From assembly GCF_008271805.1 (NCBI RefSeq), contig NZ_VSRY01000165.1:62001-126000 (forward strand): a stretch of DNA of 64,000 nt, read 5' to 3'. How positions within the stretch are numbered: the first letter of the stretch is position 1; each line of letters starts with the position of its first letter. Origin of the DNA: Streptomyces sp. TRM49041. GTDB taxonomy: Bacteria > Actinomycetota > Actinomycetes > Streptomycetales > Streptomycetaceae. Positions 45,027 to 52,950 of this stretch are shown one piece after another. The position numbers and the translations under genes are program-made. The notes beneath the pieces are model-generated. The model saw nothing but the letters and a program-made list of their open reading frames with translations, ran no database searches and was not told where the DNA came from.

Positions 45027-45794
45027 ATGACAGTGACTCTCGAAGTTTCCGCGGGCGTCGGCACCGTCCGCCTGGACCGCCCGCCGATGAACGCGCTGGA
45101 CATCGCCACGCAGGACCGGATCAAGGAGCTCGCCGAGGAGGCCGCGGGCCGCGACGACGTCCGCGCCGTGGTCGTCTACGGCGGCGAGAAGGTGTTCGCG
45201 GCCGGTGCGGACATCAAGGAGATGCGGGCCATGGACCACGCGGCCATGGTGCTGCGCGGGAAGGCGCTCCAGGACTCCTTCACGGCCGTCGCCCGGATCC
45301 CCAAGCCCGTCGTCGCCGCCGTCACCGGGTACGCGCTGGGCGGCGGCTGCGAGCTGGCCCTCTGCGCCGACTTCCGGATCGCCGCCGACAACGCGAAGCT
45401 GGGCCAGCCCGAGATCCTGCTCGGCCTCATCCCGGGCGCGGGCGGCACCCAGCGGCTGGCCCGGCTCGTCGGCCCGTCCAGGGCCAAGGACCTCATCTTC
45501 ACCGGACGCCACGTCAGGGCCGACGAGGCGCTGGCCATCGGGCTCGTCGACCGGGTCGTCCCGGCGGCCGAGGTGTACGAGCAGGCCCACGCCTGGGCCG
45601 CGAAGCTCGCCCAGGGCCCGGCGCTGGCGCTGCGTGCCGCCAAGGAGTCGGTCGACGCCGGTCTGGAGACGGACATCGACACGGGCCTGGCCGTCGAACG
45701 CAACTGGTTCGCGGGCCTGTTCGCCACCGAGGACCGGGAGCGCGGCATGCGCAGCTTCGTCGAGGAGGGCCCAGGCAAGGCCAAGTTCCTCTGA
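45027..45794 (+). CDS. Enoyl-CoA hydratase/isomerase (crotonase family)
   Basis: About 255 residues, the full crotonase fold. Oxyanion-hole segments FAAGADIKEM and YALGGGCELAL. Both catalytic glutamates of true enoyl-CoA hydratases are present (Glu109 in GGGCELAL, Glu129 in GQPEILLG), so it should hydrate trans-2-enoyl-CoA in fatty-acid or branched-chain catabolism. ATG 45027 has no clear Shine-Dalgarno and the leader after the strong terminator is only 25 bases, so a leaderless transcript is likely. Confidence 0.9.
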   Translation: MTVTLEVSAGVGTVRLDRPPMNALDIATQDRIKELAEEAAGRDDVRAVVVYGGEKVFAAGADIKEMRAMDHAAMVLRGKALQDSFTAVARIPKPVVAAVTGYALGGGCELALCADFRIAADNAKLGQPEILLGLIPGAGGTQRLARLVGPSRAKDLIFTGRHVRADEALAIGLVDRVVPAAEVYEQAHAWAAKLAQGPALALRAAKESVDAGLETDIDTGLAVERNWFAGLFATEDRERGMRSFVEEGPGKAKFL

Positions 45795-45978
45795 GGCGAA
45801 CGGTTCGTTGAAAATTCAGCCGTGCGGGTGGTTTAAGGTCATATCGAACTACTCTTGGCTCACCCCGCACCGGCCCTCTCCGTGATCATGCAGAAGCCCT
45901 GTGTCACCGCAGGTCAGGGTGGATGTTCCGGGCTTCTGTTGCCGCCGTCATATGCCAACAACGGTGTGCGGGGCCGTC

Positions 45979-46030
45979 GGTTCCGCGGGGTCGATTCCCG
46001 CGGAACCGCCCCGCGGGCCCCACGGGGCGG
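45979..46030 (+). promoter_or_regulatory. Two hairpins in the leader of the RsbW-like gene
   Basis: The first hairpin, GGTTCCGCGGG/CCCGCGGAACC (45979-45989 with 45997-46007), has an 11-bp stem and 7-base loop. The second, CCGCCCCG/CGGGGCGG (46006-46013 with 46023-46030), includes the purine stretch GGGGCGG that would serve as ribosome site for ATG 46033. The hairpins touch, so they could exclude each other. Possible translational control; inference. Confidence 0.35.
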
Positions 46031-46032
46031 CC

Positions 46033-46551
46033 ATGATGGTGGGCATGGCGGGGCTGGAAGGTGTGGAGCAACCGTGGCAGCGGGGCGGTGCGACGGCCGC
46101 GCGGTGGGTGCCGTCCGCGGACGACGAGCAGGCACTCAAGGCGCTCGAACTGCACGGTGACCCGACCGTGGAAGAGGTGCGGCTGCCGTCCCGCCCCGAG
46201 TCCGCCGCGACCGCCCGCCGGCTCGCCCAGTGCGTCGCGCTCCGTCACTGGGTGCTCGCCCCGGAGCCGGCCGAGAACGTGATCCTGCTCGTCTCGGAAC
46301 TCGTCGGCAACGCCGTACGGCACACCGGGGCACGGATGTTCGGTCTGCGGATGTACCGCCGCCGGGGCGGCCGAATCCGCGTCGAGGTCCGCGACCCTTC
46401 ACGCGGCCTGCCCTGCCTTATGCCGGTCCAGGAACTCGACACCAGCGGCCGCGGCCTCTTCCTCGTCGACAAGCTCTCCGACCGGTGGGGCGTGGATCTG
46501 CTGCCGCGCGGCAAGAACACCTGGTTCGAGATGCGCGTCACCGACCGCTGA
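46033..46551 (+). CDS. RsbW-like ATP-binding regulatory protein
   Basis: About 172 residues, a stand-alone GHKL ATPase of the anti-sigma-factor kinase type common in Streptomyces: N-box ILLVSELVGNAVRHTG, G1 region VEVRDPSRGLP and G2 SGRGLFLVDKLSDRWG. Usually binds an alternative sigma factor or antagonist; no partner gene is next to it. Start uncertain: ATGs at 46033, 46036 and 46045 are in frame, and a structured leader precedes them. Confidence 0.8.
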   Translation: MMVGMAGLEGVEQPWQRGGATAARWVPSADDEQALKALELHGDPTVEEVRLPSRPESAATARRLAQCVALRHWVLAPEPAENVILLVSELVGNAVRHTGARMFGLRMYRRRGGRIRVEVRDPSRGLPCLMPVQELDTSGRGLFLVDKLSDRWGVDLLPRGKNTWFEMRVTDR

Positions 46552-46577
46552 ACGCGCCGACGGCCGGACGCGCAGAA

Positions 46578-46612
46578 GCCCCCGGTCCGTCGTCGTGCGG
46601 CGCCCCGGGGGC
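46578..46612 (+). terminator. Terminator after RsbW-like gene
   Basis: GCCCCCGG/CCGGGGGC, 8-bp stem with a 19-base loop, 26 bases after the stop. Confidence 0.5.
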
Positions 46613-46786
46613 CTCTGATGGAGCGCCACGGACGGAAGGGGTGTGTCCGGCGGCGCTGTCGACGACCTGGCCCGGGTCGAGGGGGTCGTGCGGCCGACTA
46701 TGGCAGACGGGGGGCCTGGCCAACAAAAGAAGGTACATAACGGGTCAATCTTCATGATCTGCTTGATGTCGCCCTTAAATGGTCGC

Positions 46787-47968
46787 GTGACCGTGCACCT
46801 GAGCAAGCGATCCATCAGCCTCGTCGCGGCCGCCCTGCTGGTCGCCCTCGCCGGCTGCGGCACCACCGACGACCGTGCCGCGCCGAAGGCGGCCGCGCCG
46901 CCCGCCGTACCGAAGCGGGTCGCCCCCGCGGGGCCGGCCGGGCTCCCGGGCATGCCGCCCGTACTCGACCCCAAGGACATCTACGCGGCCGACCGCCCCG
47001 GCAAGCTCTCCCCGGTGGTCAAGGACTTCCCGTCGCGCGTCTACGTCCCCAACACCCTCTCCGACACCGTCTCGGTCATCGACCCGAAGACGTACAAGGT
47101 CGTCGAGACCATCCCGGTCGGCAAACACCCGCAGCACGTCGTCCCGTCCTGGGACCTCAAAACCCTCTGGGTCAACAACAACCAGGGCCACACCCTCACC
47201 CCCATCGACCCGGCGACCGGGGTGCGGGGGAAGGACGTCGAGGTCCACGACCCGTACAACCTGTACTTCACGCCCAACGGCGAGTACGCGGTCGTCATGG
47301 CCTCTCTCGACCGGGAGCTCGTCTTCCGCGACCCGCACACCATGGAGCGCCGCCACACCGAACCGGTCTCCTGCTACGGCGTCAACCACGCCGACTTCTC
47401 CGCCGACGGCAGGTACTTCATCGTCTCCTGCGAGTTCTCCGGCGAGCTGCTGAAGGTCGACACGGAGAAGATGAAGGTCGTCGGCCAGCAGAAGCTGCCC
47501 TTCCACGGGGCCATGCCGCAGGACGTGAAGCTCTCGCCCGACGGCAAGACCTTCTACATCGCCGACATGATGGCGCACGGCATGTGGGTCCTGGACGGCG
47601 AGAAGTTCACCACGCCCACGCTCCTGCCCACCGGCAAGGGCTGCCACGGCCTGTACATCTCCCGAGACTCCAAGGAGATGTACGTCCCGAACCGCGGCGA
47701 GGGCTCCATCTCCGTCTTCGACTTCGCCAAGGACAAGCTGACGAAGAAGTGGTGGCTCCCGGACGGTGGCTCACCCGACATGGGCGGCGTCTCCGCCGAC
47801 GGCAAGGTCCTGTGGCTGTCCGGGCGTTACGACTCCGAGGTGTACGCCATCGACACGACGACCGGTGCACAGCTGGCCCGGATCCCGGTCGGCGGCGGCC
47901 CCCACGGCCTGGCCGTCTACCCCCAGCCGGGCCGCTACTCACTGGGGCACACCGGCGTCTTCCGCTGA
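46787..47968 (+). CDS. YncE-like beta-propeller lipoprotein
   Basis: About 393 residues, extracytoplasmic lipoprotein (lipobox LVALAGC, Cys24). The rest is a seven-bladed-propeller-like fold of the YVTN/lactonase type: repeated blades such as RVYVPNTLSDTVSVIDPKT, TLTPIDPATGVRGKDVEVHD and DGKTFYIADMMAHGMWVLD. Function unknown; relatives bind DNA, ligands or copper or act as scaffolds. Start uncertain: GTG 46787 or 46793 or ATG 46766, none with a good ribosome site. Its 3' end overlaps the convergent GNAT gene by 30 bases. Confidence 0.82.
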   Translation: MTVHLSKRSISLVAAALLVALAGCGTTDDRAAPKAAAPPAVPKRVAPAGPAGLPGMPPVLDPKDIYAADRPGKLSPVVKDFPSRVYVPNTLSDTVSVIDPKTYKVVETIPVGKHPQHVVPSWDLKTLWVNNNQGHTLTPIDPATGVRGKDVEVHDPYNLYFTPNGEYAVVMASLDRELVFRDPHTMERRHTEPVSCYGVNHADFSADGRYFIVSCEFSGELLKVDTEKMKVVGQQKLPFHGAMPQDVKLSPDGKTFYIADMMAHGMWVLDGEKFTTPTLLPTGKGCHGLYISRDSKEMYVPNRGEGSISVFDFAKDKLTKKWWLPDGGSPDMGGVSADGKVLWLSGRYDSEVYAIDTTTGAQLARIPVGGGPHGLAVYPQPGRYSLGHTGVFR

Positions 47969-48610
47969 CCCCCGGCCGGCCACCAGCAGGGCCTCGGAGC
48001 AGACCGGGCGGAAGCCGGCCGCCTGGAACGCACGGACGCTGCGGGCGTTGCCCGGTGGCTGCTGCGCCCAGACCACCGTGCCGGGGACCAGGTGGCGGGC
48101 CGCCCGGGCGAGCAGCGGGCCCAGGCCACGGCCGCGGGCCTCCTCGTCCACCTCGATCGCGGCCTCCCAGCGGCCCGCCACCGCGCGGCCCAGGATCACC
48201 ACACCGCCGTCGGCCGCCCACACCCGTATGTCGTCGCGGTACTCACGGGCCCGCACCACCCGCGGGTGGTCGGGGTCGTCGATCTCGCGCAGCGCGACCG
48301 GCGGCTCCCCCGGCAGCCTGCCCGCGACGGTGAGCATGTCGATCGTGTCCATCCGCCGCCCCGTACGGGCCATCAGCGCCGTCAGGAAGCCGGGGCTCAT
48401 CGCCGCGGCCAGCGGGTCGGCCGCCGTGGCGGCCAGTTCCGCCCTGATCCACTCCTCGTCCTCGTCCACGAAGACGACGGAGTGCGCCGTGAAGGCCAGC
48501 ACCCCCGCGTCGCGCGGGCCCGGCTGCGGCACGATCGTCGTGGAGCCGTCCGGCGGTGGGAAGTCGCCGCGCGCCGCCGCCGACAGAATGCGTGCCACCG
48601 CTTCACTCAT
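47939..48610 (-). CDS. GNAT-family acetyltransferase, streptomycete type
   Basis: About 223 residues. C-terminal GNAT core with acetyl-CoA loop VDEEARGRGLGPLLARAARH and RSVRAFQAAGFRPVCSE. The N-terminal half (PDGSTTIVPQPGPRDAGVLA, DEDEEWIRAELAATAADPLA) resembles the regulatory-like half of actinobacterial GNAT proteins. Substrate unknown. ATG 48610 begins SEAVARILSAAARGD; no strong ribosome site. Convergent, overlapping the propeller lipoprotein gene by 30 bases. Confidence 0.8.
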   Translation of the reverse strand: MSEAVARILSAAARGDFPPPDGSTTIVPQPGPRDAGVLAFTAHSVVFVDEDEEWIRAELAATAADPLAAAMSPGFLTALMARTGRRMDTIDMLTVAGRLPGEPPVALREIDDPDHPRVVRAREYRDDIRVWAADGGVVILGRAVAGRWEAAIEVDEEARGRGLGPLLARAARHLVPGTVVWAQQPPGNARSVRAFQAAGFRPVCSEALLVAGRGSAEDAGVPQ

Positions 48611-48703
48611 GAGCCCATCGTCGCGCACGGGGCCCGCGAGTACCCTGCCGCCCCTGCCGTTACGCTTGCCGCCGAAGTGCACAGATCATGAAGGGGTGGA
48701 GCG

Positions 48704-48919
48704 ATGGCGGACATCGAGTCTGCGCGCAAGGCTTTCGACCGGTTCGACGTGAACGGTGACGGGTTCATCACGGCCGCCGAGTACAAGGGCGTCATGGCCG
48801 AGCTGGGCGATTTCAACGTCACCGAGCCCGTGGCCCAGGCCGTCATCAACGCCCAGGACGGCAATGGCGACGGTCTGCTGAGCTGGGACGAGTTCTGGGC
48901 CCACCTGAACAGGGCCTGA
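48704..48919 (+). CDS. EF-hand calcium-binding protein
   Basis: 71 residues, two EF-hands with canonical loops DVNGDGFITAAE and DGNGDGLLSWDE, the size and layout of the small Streptomyces calcium-binding proteins (calmodulin-like, CabC/CabD type). Probably a cytoplasmic calcium buffer or sensor that affects sporulation. ATG 48704 follows GAAGGGGTGGAG. Strong terminator after it. Confidence 0.92.
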   Translation: MADIESARKAFDRFDVNGDGFITAAEYKGVMAELGDFNVTEPVAQAVINAQDGNGDGLLSWDEFWAHLNRA

Positions 48920-48938
48920 GCCGCGCCACCGGCCGAGC

Positions 48939-48966
48939 GGCGCCACCCGGTCCACCGGGTGGCGCC
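48939..48966 (+). terminator. Terminator after EF-hand gene
   Basis: GGCGCCACCCGGT/ACCGGGTGGCGCC, a 13-bp near-perfect palindrome with minimal loop, 20 bases past the stop. It separates the backbone from the following accessory operon. Confidence 0.7.
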
Positions 48967-49124
48967 CCGGTCGTCGAGCACCTGTTCCCCCGTTCTCCCG
49001 GCAGCGGAGCGGGGCCCGTACCCACACGCTCGCCGCCTTGTCCAACCCGGGTTCGCCGATGGCCGCTTTGCGCTATGAATGAACAAGGGGCCGCGCGGGT
49101 GGGGGCCCTCGGGCGATCGGAGGC

Positions 49125-52100
49125 GTGGTGGCGGCAGCGGCGACGGAGACGGACCGGCTGGTCGAGTACTTCTTCTGCGATCCCCAGACCGCGCTCGGAC
49201 GCTACGGCACCCCCGCCGGGCGGAATGTCACGGAGTGCGGCCATGAACTGATCACCGGAGCGCTGCACCGCTACGACCTGGTCGACGGGAGCCAGTTCCC
49301 GGTCACGCTCCAGCTCTACCAGGGCCTCTCCAATGTCGCCGGCCACCTGTGGGAGCAGGAGGTCCGTGTGCTGCTGCGCGCGGCGGCGCTGCGCCACCCC
49401 GCGCTCCCGGAGATCGTCACCGGCGGTTACCGCGACGCCGAGGCGACCCTGTCGAAGGGCTTCGACGTCAGCGGCTTCGCTTATGTGGTCACCAAGGGCG
49501 CCGTCCACAGCCTCGCGGACGGTGGACTCCTGGACGACCTGCGGACCCAGCGCGCGGTCGCCGTACGGCAGTTCTTCTTCCTCGCGGACGCCCTGTCCGT
49601 GCTGCACGGTCAGAAGATCGTGCACCGCAACCTCTGGCCCGGCAGCATCGACGTCCACCAGGACACCTCCATGCCGGTCGGGCCCGAGCGGCTGCAACTG
49701 CGGTTGTCCCGCTTCGAGATGAGCGCGCTGATCGGCAACCTGCTGCGTGCCACCGAGATGGACACCGAGCACGCCGTCGAGCAGGTCACCCGGCTGCTGC
49801 TGGGGCAGGGCACCGAGGCGCTGGCCTACTGCGCGCCCGAGCGGCTCGCGTATCTCTTCCCCGAACAGGGCAACGAACCCGCCGACCACGCCAGCTCCGA
49901 CGTCTTCAGCCTGGGCGCCACCGTCGCCGAGTGGTTCCTGCCCGAGAAGCCCGGCCCCGCGGCCCCGTCCGGGCCCGGACGGGAGAACCTGCTCGACTGG
50001 GCGCGGAGCCGGCACACGGCGTTACGCGATGCCCTCGCCGACCGGTCGGACCTGCCGGGGCCCTTGCGGTCGCTCCTCACCGCCATGCTCGCCCCCCATC
50101 ACCGCGGGCGGCCCACCAGCCAGGACGTGGTGGACCGCATCAGCCGCAACTACGAGGAGATATCCGGCTACTGGACCGAGGCCGCCGACGTCCAGCTGCC
50201 CTACCTGGTGGCCTTCCTCCCCACCGAATCCCGGCACACCCTGTACCAGTGGGGCTGGCTGACCCACGACCCGGAGACCGAGGAGGGGCACCGGGAGCTG
50301 GCCGAACTCATCGAGCAGGACCTGCGCGGCGCACGCCTCGTCCACGCCCAGCACGGGGCCGTGCCCTACATCGCGCCGGGCGACAAGGCGACCAAGAGGG
50401 ATGCCCAACTGCTGCTCCTCGGGAGCCGCGCGGCCTGGTTCTGCCAGCGGTACCGGCCCTTCAGCGCGCTGGGCACCGCCCTGGGCCCGCCCCGTGACGA
50501 CACCCTGGTCATCAAGTACACGGTGGCGCTGGACAGTTCCGCCGGCCGGTCCATCCAGTACGACATCGACCGGACCCGGTTCCACCGCACCATCCCGTCG
50601 GTCGACGCCGTCGCGTACAACATCCATCCCGCGGAGTTCGCGAAGGCCCAGGCCGGCCGCCCCAAGTGGACCCCGCTGATCGACGCCATCGCGCGGGCGG
50701 TGGTCGACTCGCCCACCGACCTGGTCTACGAGCAGGCCTTCGACTGGCTGCTGAGCTACCAGGAAGTGGAACTCCAGGCACGCGAGTACGCCTACGCGAT
50801 CGACAAGGACGACAACAACGGAGGGCGCTATCTGACGCTCCGCCTGGACGCGGCACGCGACGACTCCCGCATACACCGCAGCACCATGCTGACCCACTAC
50901 TGCGACGACCCGGTCCTCCGGCCGCCCCTCGGTGACTTCTTCGCCTCCTTCGCCTCCGAGGAAGGTGGCCACATCGAGGTCCTGGCCGACCGCAACGGCG
51001 CCCCGCGCTACCAGCGCAGGCGGCAGGTCCTCGTCAGCCTGGACGACCAGCTGGGCGAGGAGGCGATCCGGGTCCGGCTGCACTCCGACAGCGACCGGCC
51101 CCCGGACCGGGGCTGGATCCGCCCCGCGGGCGACGTGGGGAGCGTGGTCGCCTTCCGCCGCCAGGTGCACGCGCGCTGGAAACTGCTGGGCAACAAGGTC
51201 CTCCTCCAGCAGCTCCAGCACCCGACGACGATCAGAGGCCTCCCGGAACGCTGGAAGGACGCGGGCGCCGGTCTCGTGGGTGGCGAGGTGGTCACCGACA
51301 TGCTCGTGTCGCAGCCGTTCTTCGCCCTCCAGGGACCACCCGGCACGGGGAAGACGGAGATGACCGCACGGGCCGTCGTCGCCTACCTCCGGCAGGAGAC
51401 CGCCGCCCGGGTCATGGTCTCCGCCCAGTCCAACTGGGCCCTGGACAACCTCGCCGCCCGGATCCTGGAGCGGCTCGCGGCGGTGGACGAGGAGGAGACG
51501 GAAGCCGGTGAGGCACCGCCGGAGAGCCGCCCGCTCGACGCCCTCACCGTGGGAGACGTCATCGCGCTGAGGGTCACCACGAACTCCTCCGCCGACCGCG
51601 TCGACGACCGGCTGCGCCCCTTCCGCCCGGCGGAACTCGCGGTGGCGCGCTCCGAGGCCCTCCAGAGATTCGCCGCCACGGCGCGGGACGAGCCCGGCCG
51701 ACACGGCAAGGAGCTTGAGCTGCTCAGGGATTGGGAGGCCGTGGCCAAGGGGGCCGTGCCCGAGCTCACCGACCGTATCCGCAGATCCGCCAACCTGGTC
51801 TTCGCGACCTGCTCGTCGGCCGACCCCGAGCACATGTCGATCACCGGCAACGACGAGCCGTTCGACTGGGTGCTGATCGAGGAGGCCGCCAAGGCGTGGC
51901 CGACCGAGATCGCCATCCCGCTCTCCCAGGGCCTGCGCTGGTCCCTCATCGGCGACCACCACCAGCTCCCCGCCCACCGCAGGCAGGATGTCGAACGCTT
52001 CCTGCACGACTCCGCCGACCACCCCGACCCCGCACTGGCCCTGCACGGCGCCCGGGGCGCCGAGTATCTGCGCGTCTTCGACATGTTCGGGAGCCTCTTC

Positions 52101-52829
52101 GACCAGCCGGCCACCGACGCCCACGAGGGCGACGGCTACCTGTCCAGGCCCGTCCGCACGCTCAGTACACAGTTCCGGATGAACCGGCCGATCGGTGACC
52201 TCATCAGCCGGGTGTTCTACCCCGACCCCGAGGACCCCGGCGGCGAGGGCCTGATCCGCACCGGCAAGCCCGACGAGCCGCACGGCTACAGCGCACCGGA
52301 GTGGCTGGGCGACACGTCCTTGGTGTGGCTGGACACCCACGCGCTCCCCGAGTGCGAGGACGAGCCCGCCTGGAAGAACCGCGGCGAGGTCGAGGTCGTC
52401 GCCGAGCTGGTGTCCCGGCTCTCTCCACGCCCGCGGCCGCGCCGCGAGGGCATCGGCCACGACGCCCTGGCCGTGCTCACCCCGTACCGGCAGCAGACCG
52501 AGCTGCTGCGCGCCCGCAGCGACCTCGCTCCCTTCGTCCACACGGTCCACGCCTACCAGGGGCGGGAGGCGGAGGCCGTCATCGTCTCCCTGGTCCGGGA
52601 CCGGAACCGGAGCGAGGCCAGGGACAAGCCGTGGAAGAACCTGGGCCATCTGGTCCAGCCCGACCTTGTCAACGTGATGTGCTCACGCGCCCGACGACTG
52701 CTGATCATGGTCGGCGACTTCGAGCACTTCGCCGGCAGTGGGGTGGAGTTCTGGGCGCGGGTCTGCGAGACCTTCCAGTACCAGGACCAGGTCCTGGTGC
52801 TGCCCGCGGGACGGGTGTTCGGTGGCTGA
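49125..52829 (+). CDS. Kinase-like/SF1 helicase fusion (MkoA-like)
   Basis: About 1234 residues. Residues 1-320 resemble a Ser/Thr kinase domain with a catalytic loop IVHRNLWPGSID (His167, Arg168, Asn169 in place of Asp) and CAPERLAYLF as the APE segment, so it is a likely pseudokinase. Residues 700-1234 are an SF1 Upf1/COG1112-type helicase: Walker A GPPGTGKT (737-744), Walker B VLIEEAAKAWP (Glu919-920), GDHHQLPAH, TQFRMNRPIGDLIS and HTVHAYQGREAEAVIVSL, then NVMCSRARRLLIM. This kinase plus RNA-helicase combination is that of MkoA in type I Mokosh phage-defence systems. GTG 49125 (or 49128) follows GATCGGAGG. First gene of the proposed operon. Confidence 0.82.
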   Translation: MVAAAATETDRLVEYFFCDPQTALGRYGTPAGRNVTECGHELITGALHRYDLVDGSQFPVTLQLYQGLSNVAGHLWEQEVRVLLRAAALRHPALPEIVTGGYRDAEATLSKGFDVSGFAYVVTKGAVHSLADGGLLDDLRTQRAVAVRQFFFLADALSVLHGQKIVHRNLWPGSIDVHQDTSMPVGPERLQLRLSRFEMSALIGNLLRATEMDTEHAVEQVTRLLLGQGTEALAYCAPERLAYLFPEQGNEPADHASSDVFSLGATVAEWFLPEKPGPAAPSGPGRENLLDWARSRHTALRDALADRSDLPGPLRSLLTAMLAPHHRGRPTSQDVVDRISRNYEEISGYWTEAADVQLPYLVAFLPTESRHTLYQWGWLTHDPETEEGHRELAELIEQDLRGARLVHAQHGAVPYIAPGDKATKRDAQLLLLGSRAAWFCQRYRPFSALGTALGPPRDDTLVIKYTVALDSSAGRSIQYDIDRTRFHRTIPSVDAVAYNIHPAEFAKAQAGRPKWTPLIDAIARAVVDSPTDLVYEQAFDWLLSYQEVELQAREYAYAIDKDDNNGGRYLTLRLDAARDDSRIHRSTMLTHYCDDPVLRPPLGDFFASFASEEGGHIEVLADRNGAPRYQRRRQVLVSLDDQLGEEAIRVRLHSDSDRPPDRGWIRPAGDVGSVVAFRRQVHARWKLLGNKVLLQQLQHPTTIRGLPERWKDAGAGLVGGEVVTDMLVSQPFFALQGPPGTGKTEMTARAVVAYLRQETAARVMVSAQSNWALDNLAARILERLAAVDEEETEAGEAPPESRPLDALTVGDVIALRVTTNSSADRVDDRLRPFRPAELAVARSEALQRFAATARDEPGRHGKELELLRDWEAVAKGAVPELTDRIRRSANLVFATCSSADPEHMSITGNDEPFDWVLIEEAAKAWPTEIAIPLSQGLRWSLIGDHHQLPAHRRQDVERFLHDSADHPDPALALHGARGAEYLRVFDMFGSLFDQPATDAHEGDGYLSRPVRTLSTQFRMNRPIGDLISRVFYPDPEDPGGEGLIRTGKPDEPHGYSAPEWLGDTSLVWLDTHALPECEDEPAWKNRGEVEVVAELVSRLSPRPRPRREGIGHDALAVLTPYRQQTELLRARSDLAPFVHTVHAYQGREAEAVIVSLVRDRNRSEARDKPWKNLGHLVQPDLVNVMCSRARRLLIMVGDFEHFAGSGVEFWARVCETFQYQDQVLVLPAGRVFGG

Positions 52830-52950
52830 CCGGCACCACACGGCAGGAGCGGCAGGAGCGGGGGGAGCGGCAGGAATGGCAGGACCGGCCGGAGCGGTGG
52901 GGGCGGCCGGAGCGGTGGGGACGGGGGAGGAACAGCGATGGGAAATCTGA
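52822..52950 (+). CDS. Possible small Gly/Ala-rich bridging ORF
   Basis: GTG 52822 opens a 42-residue frame (VADRHHTAGAAGAGGAAGMA and on) that overlaps the helicase stop and the PLD-like start, spanning the 108-base gap. It is made of repeated GGCAGGAGC-like units. It could couple translation of the two large genes, or be meaningless low-complexity sequence. Weak support. Confidence 0.2.
   Translation: MADRHHTAGAAGAGGAAGMAGPAGAVGAAGAVGTGEEQRWEI

Noticed and set aside
45979..46007. tRNA-like T-arm (GGGTCGATTCCC)
   Set aside because: The loop resembles a T-loop, but no acceptor, D-arm or anticodon arm fits around it; treated as a leader hairpin.
50022..52649. 875-codon minus-strand open frame across the helicase gene
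   Set aside because: Antisense shadow; its protein is low-complexity and the plus strand carries all helicase motifs.
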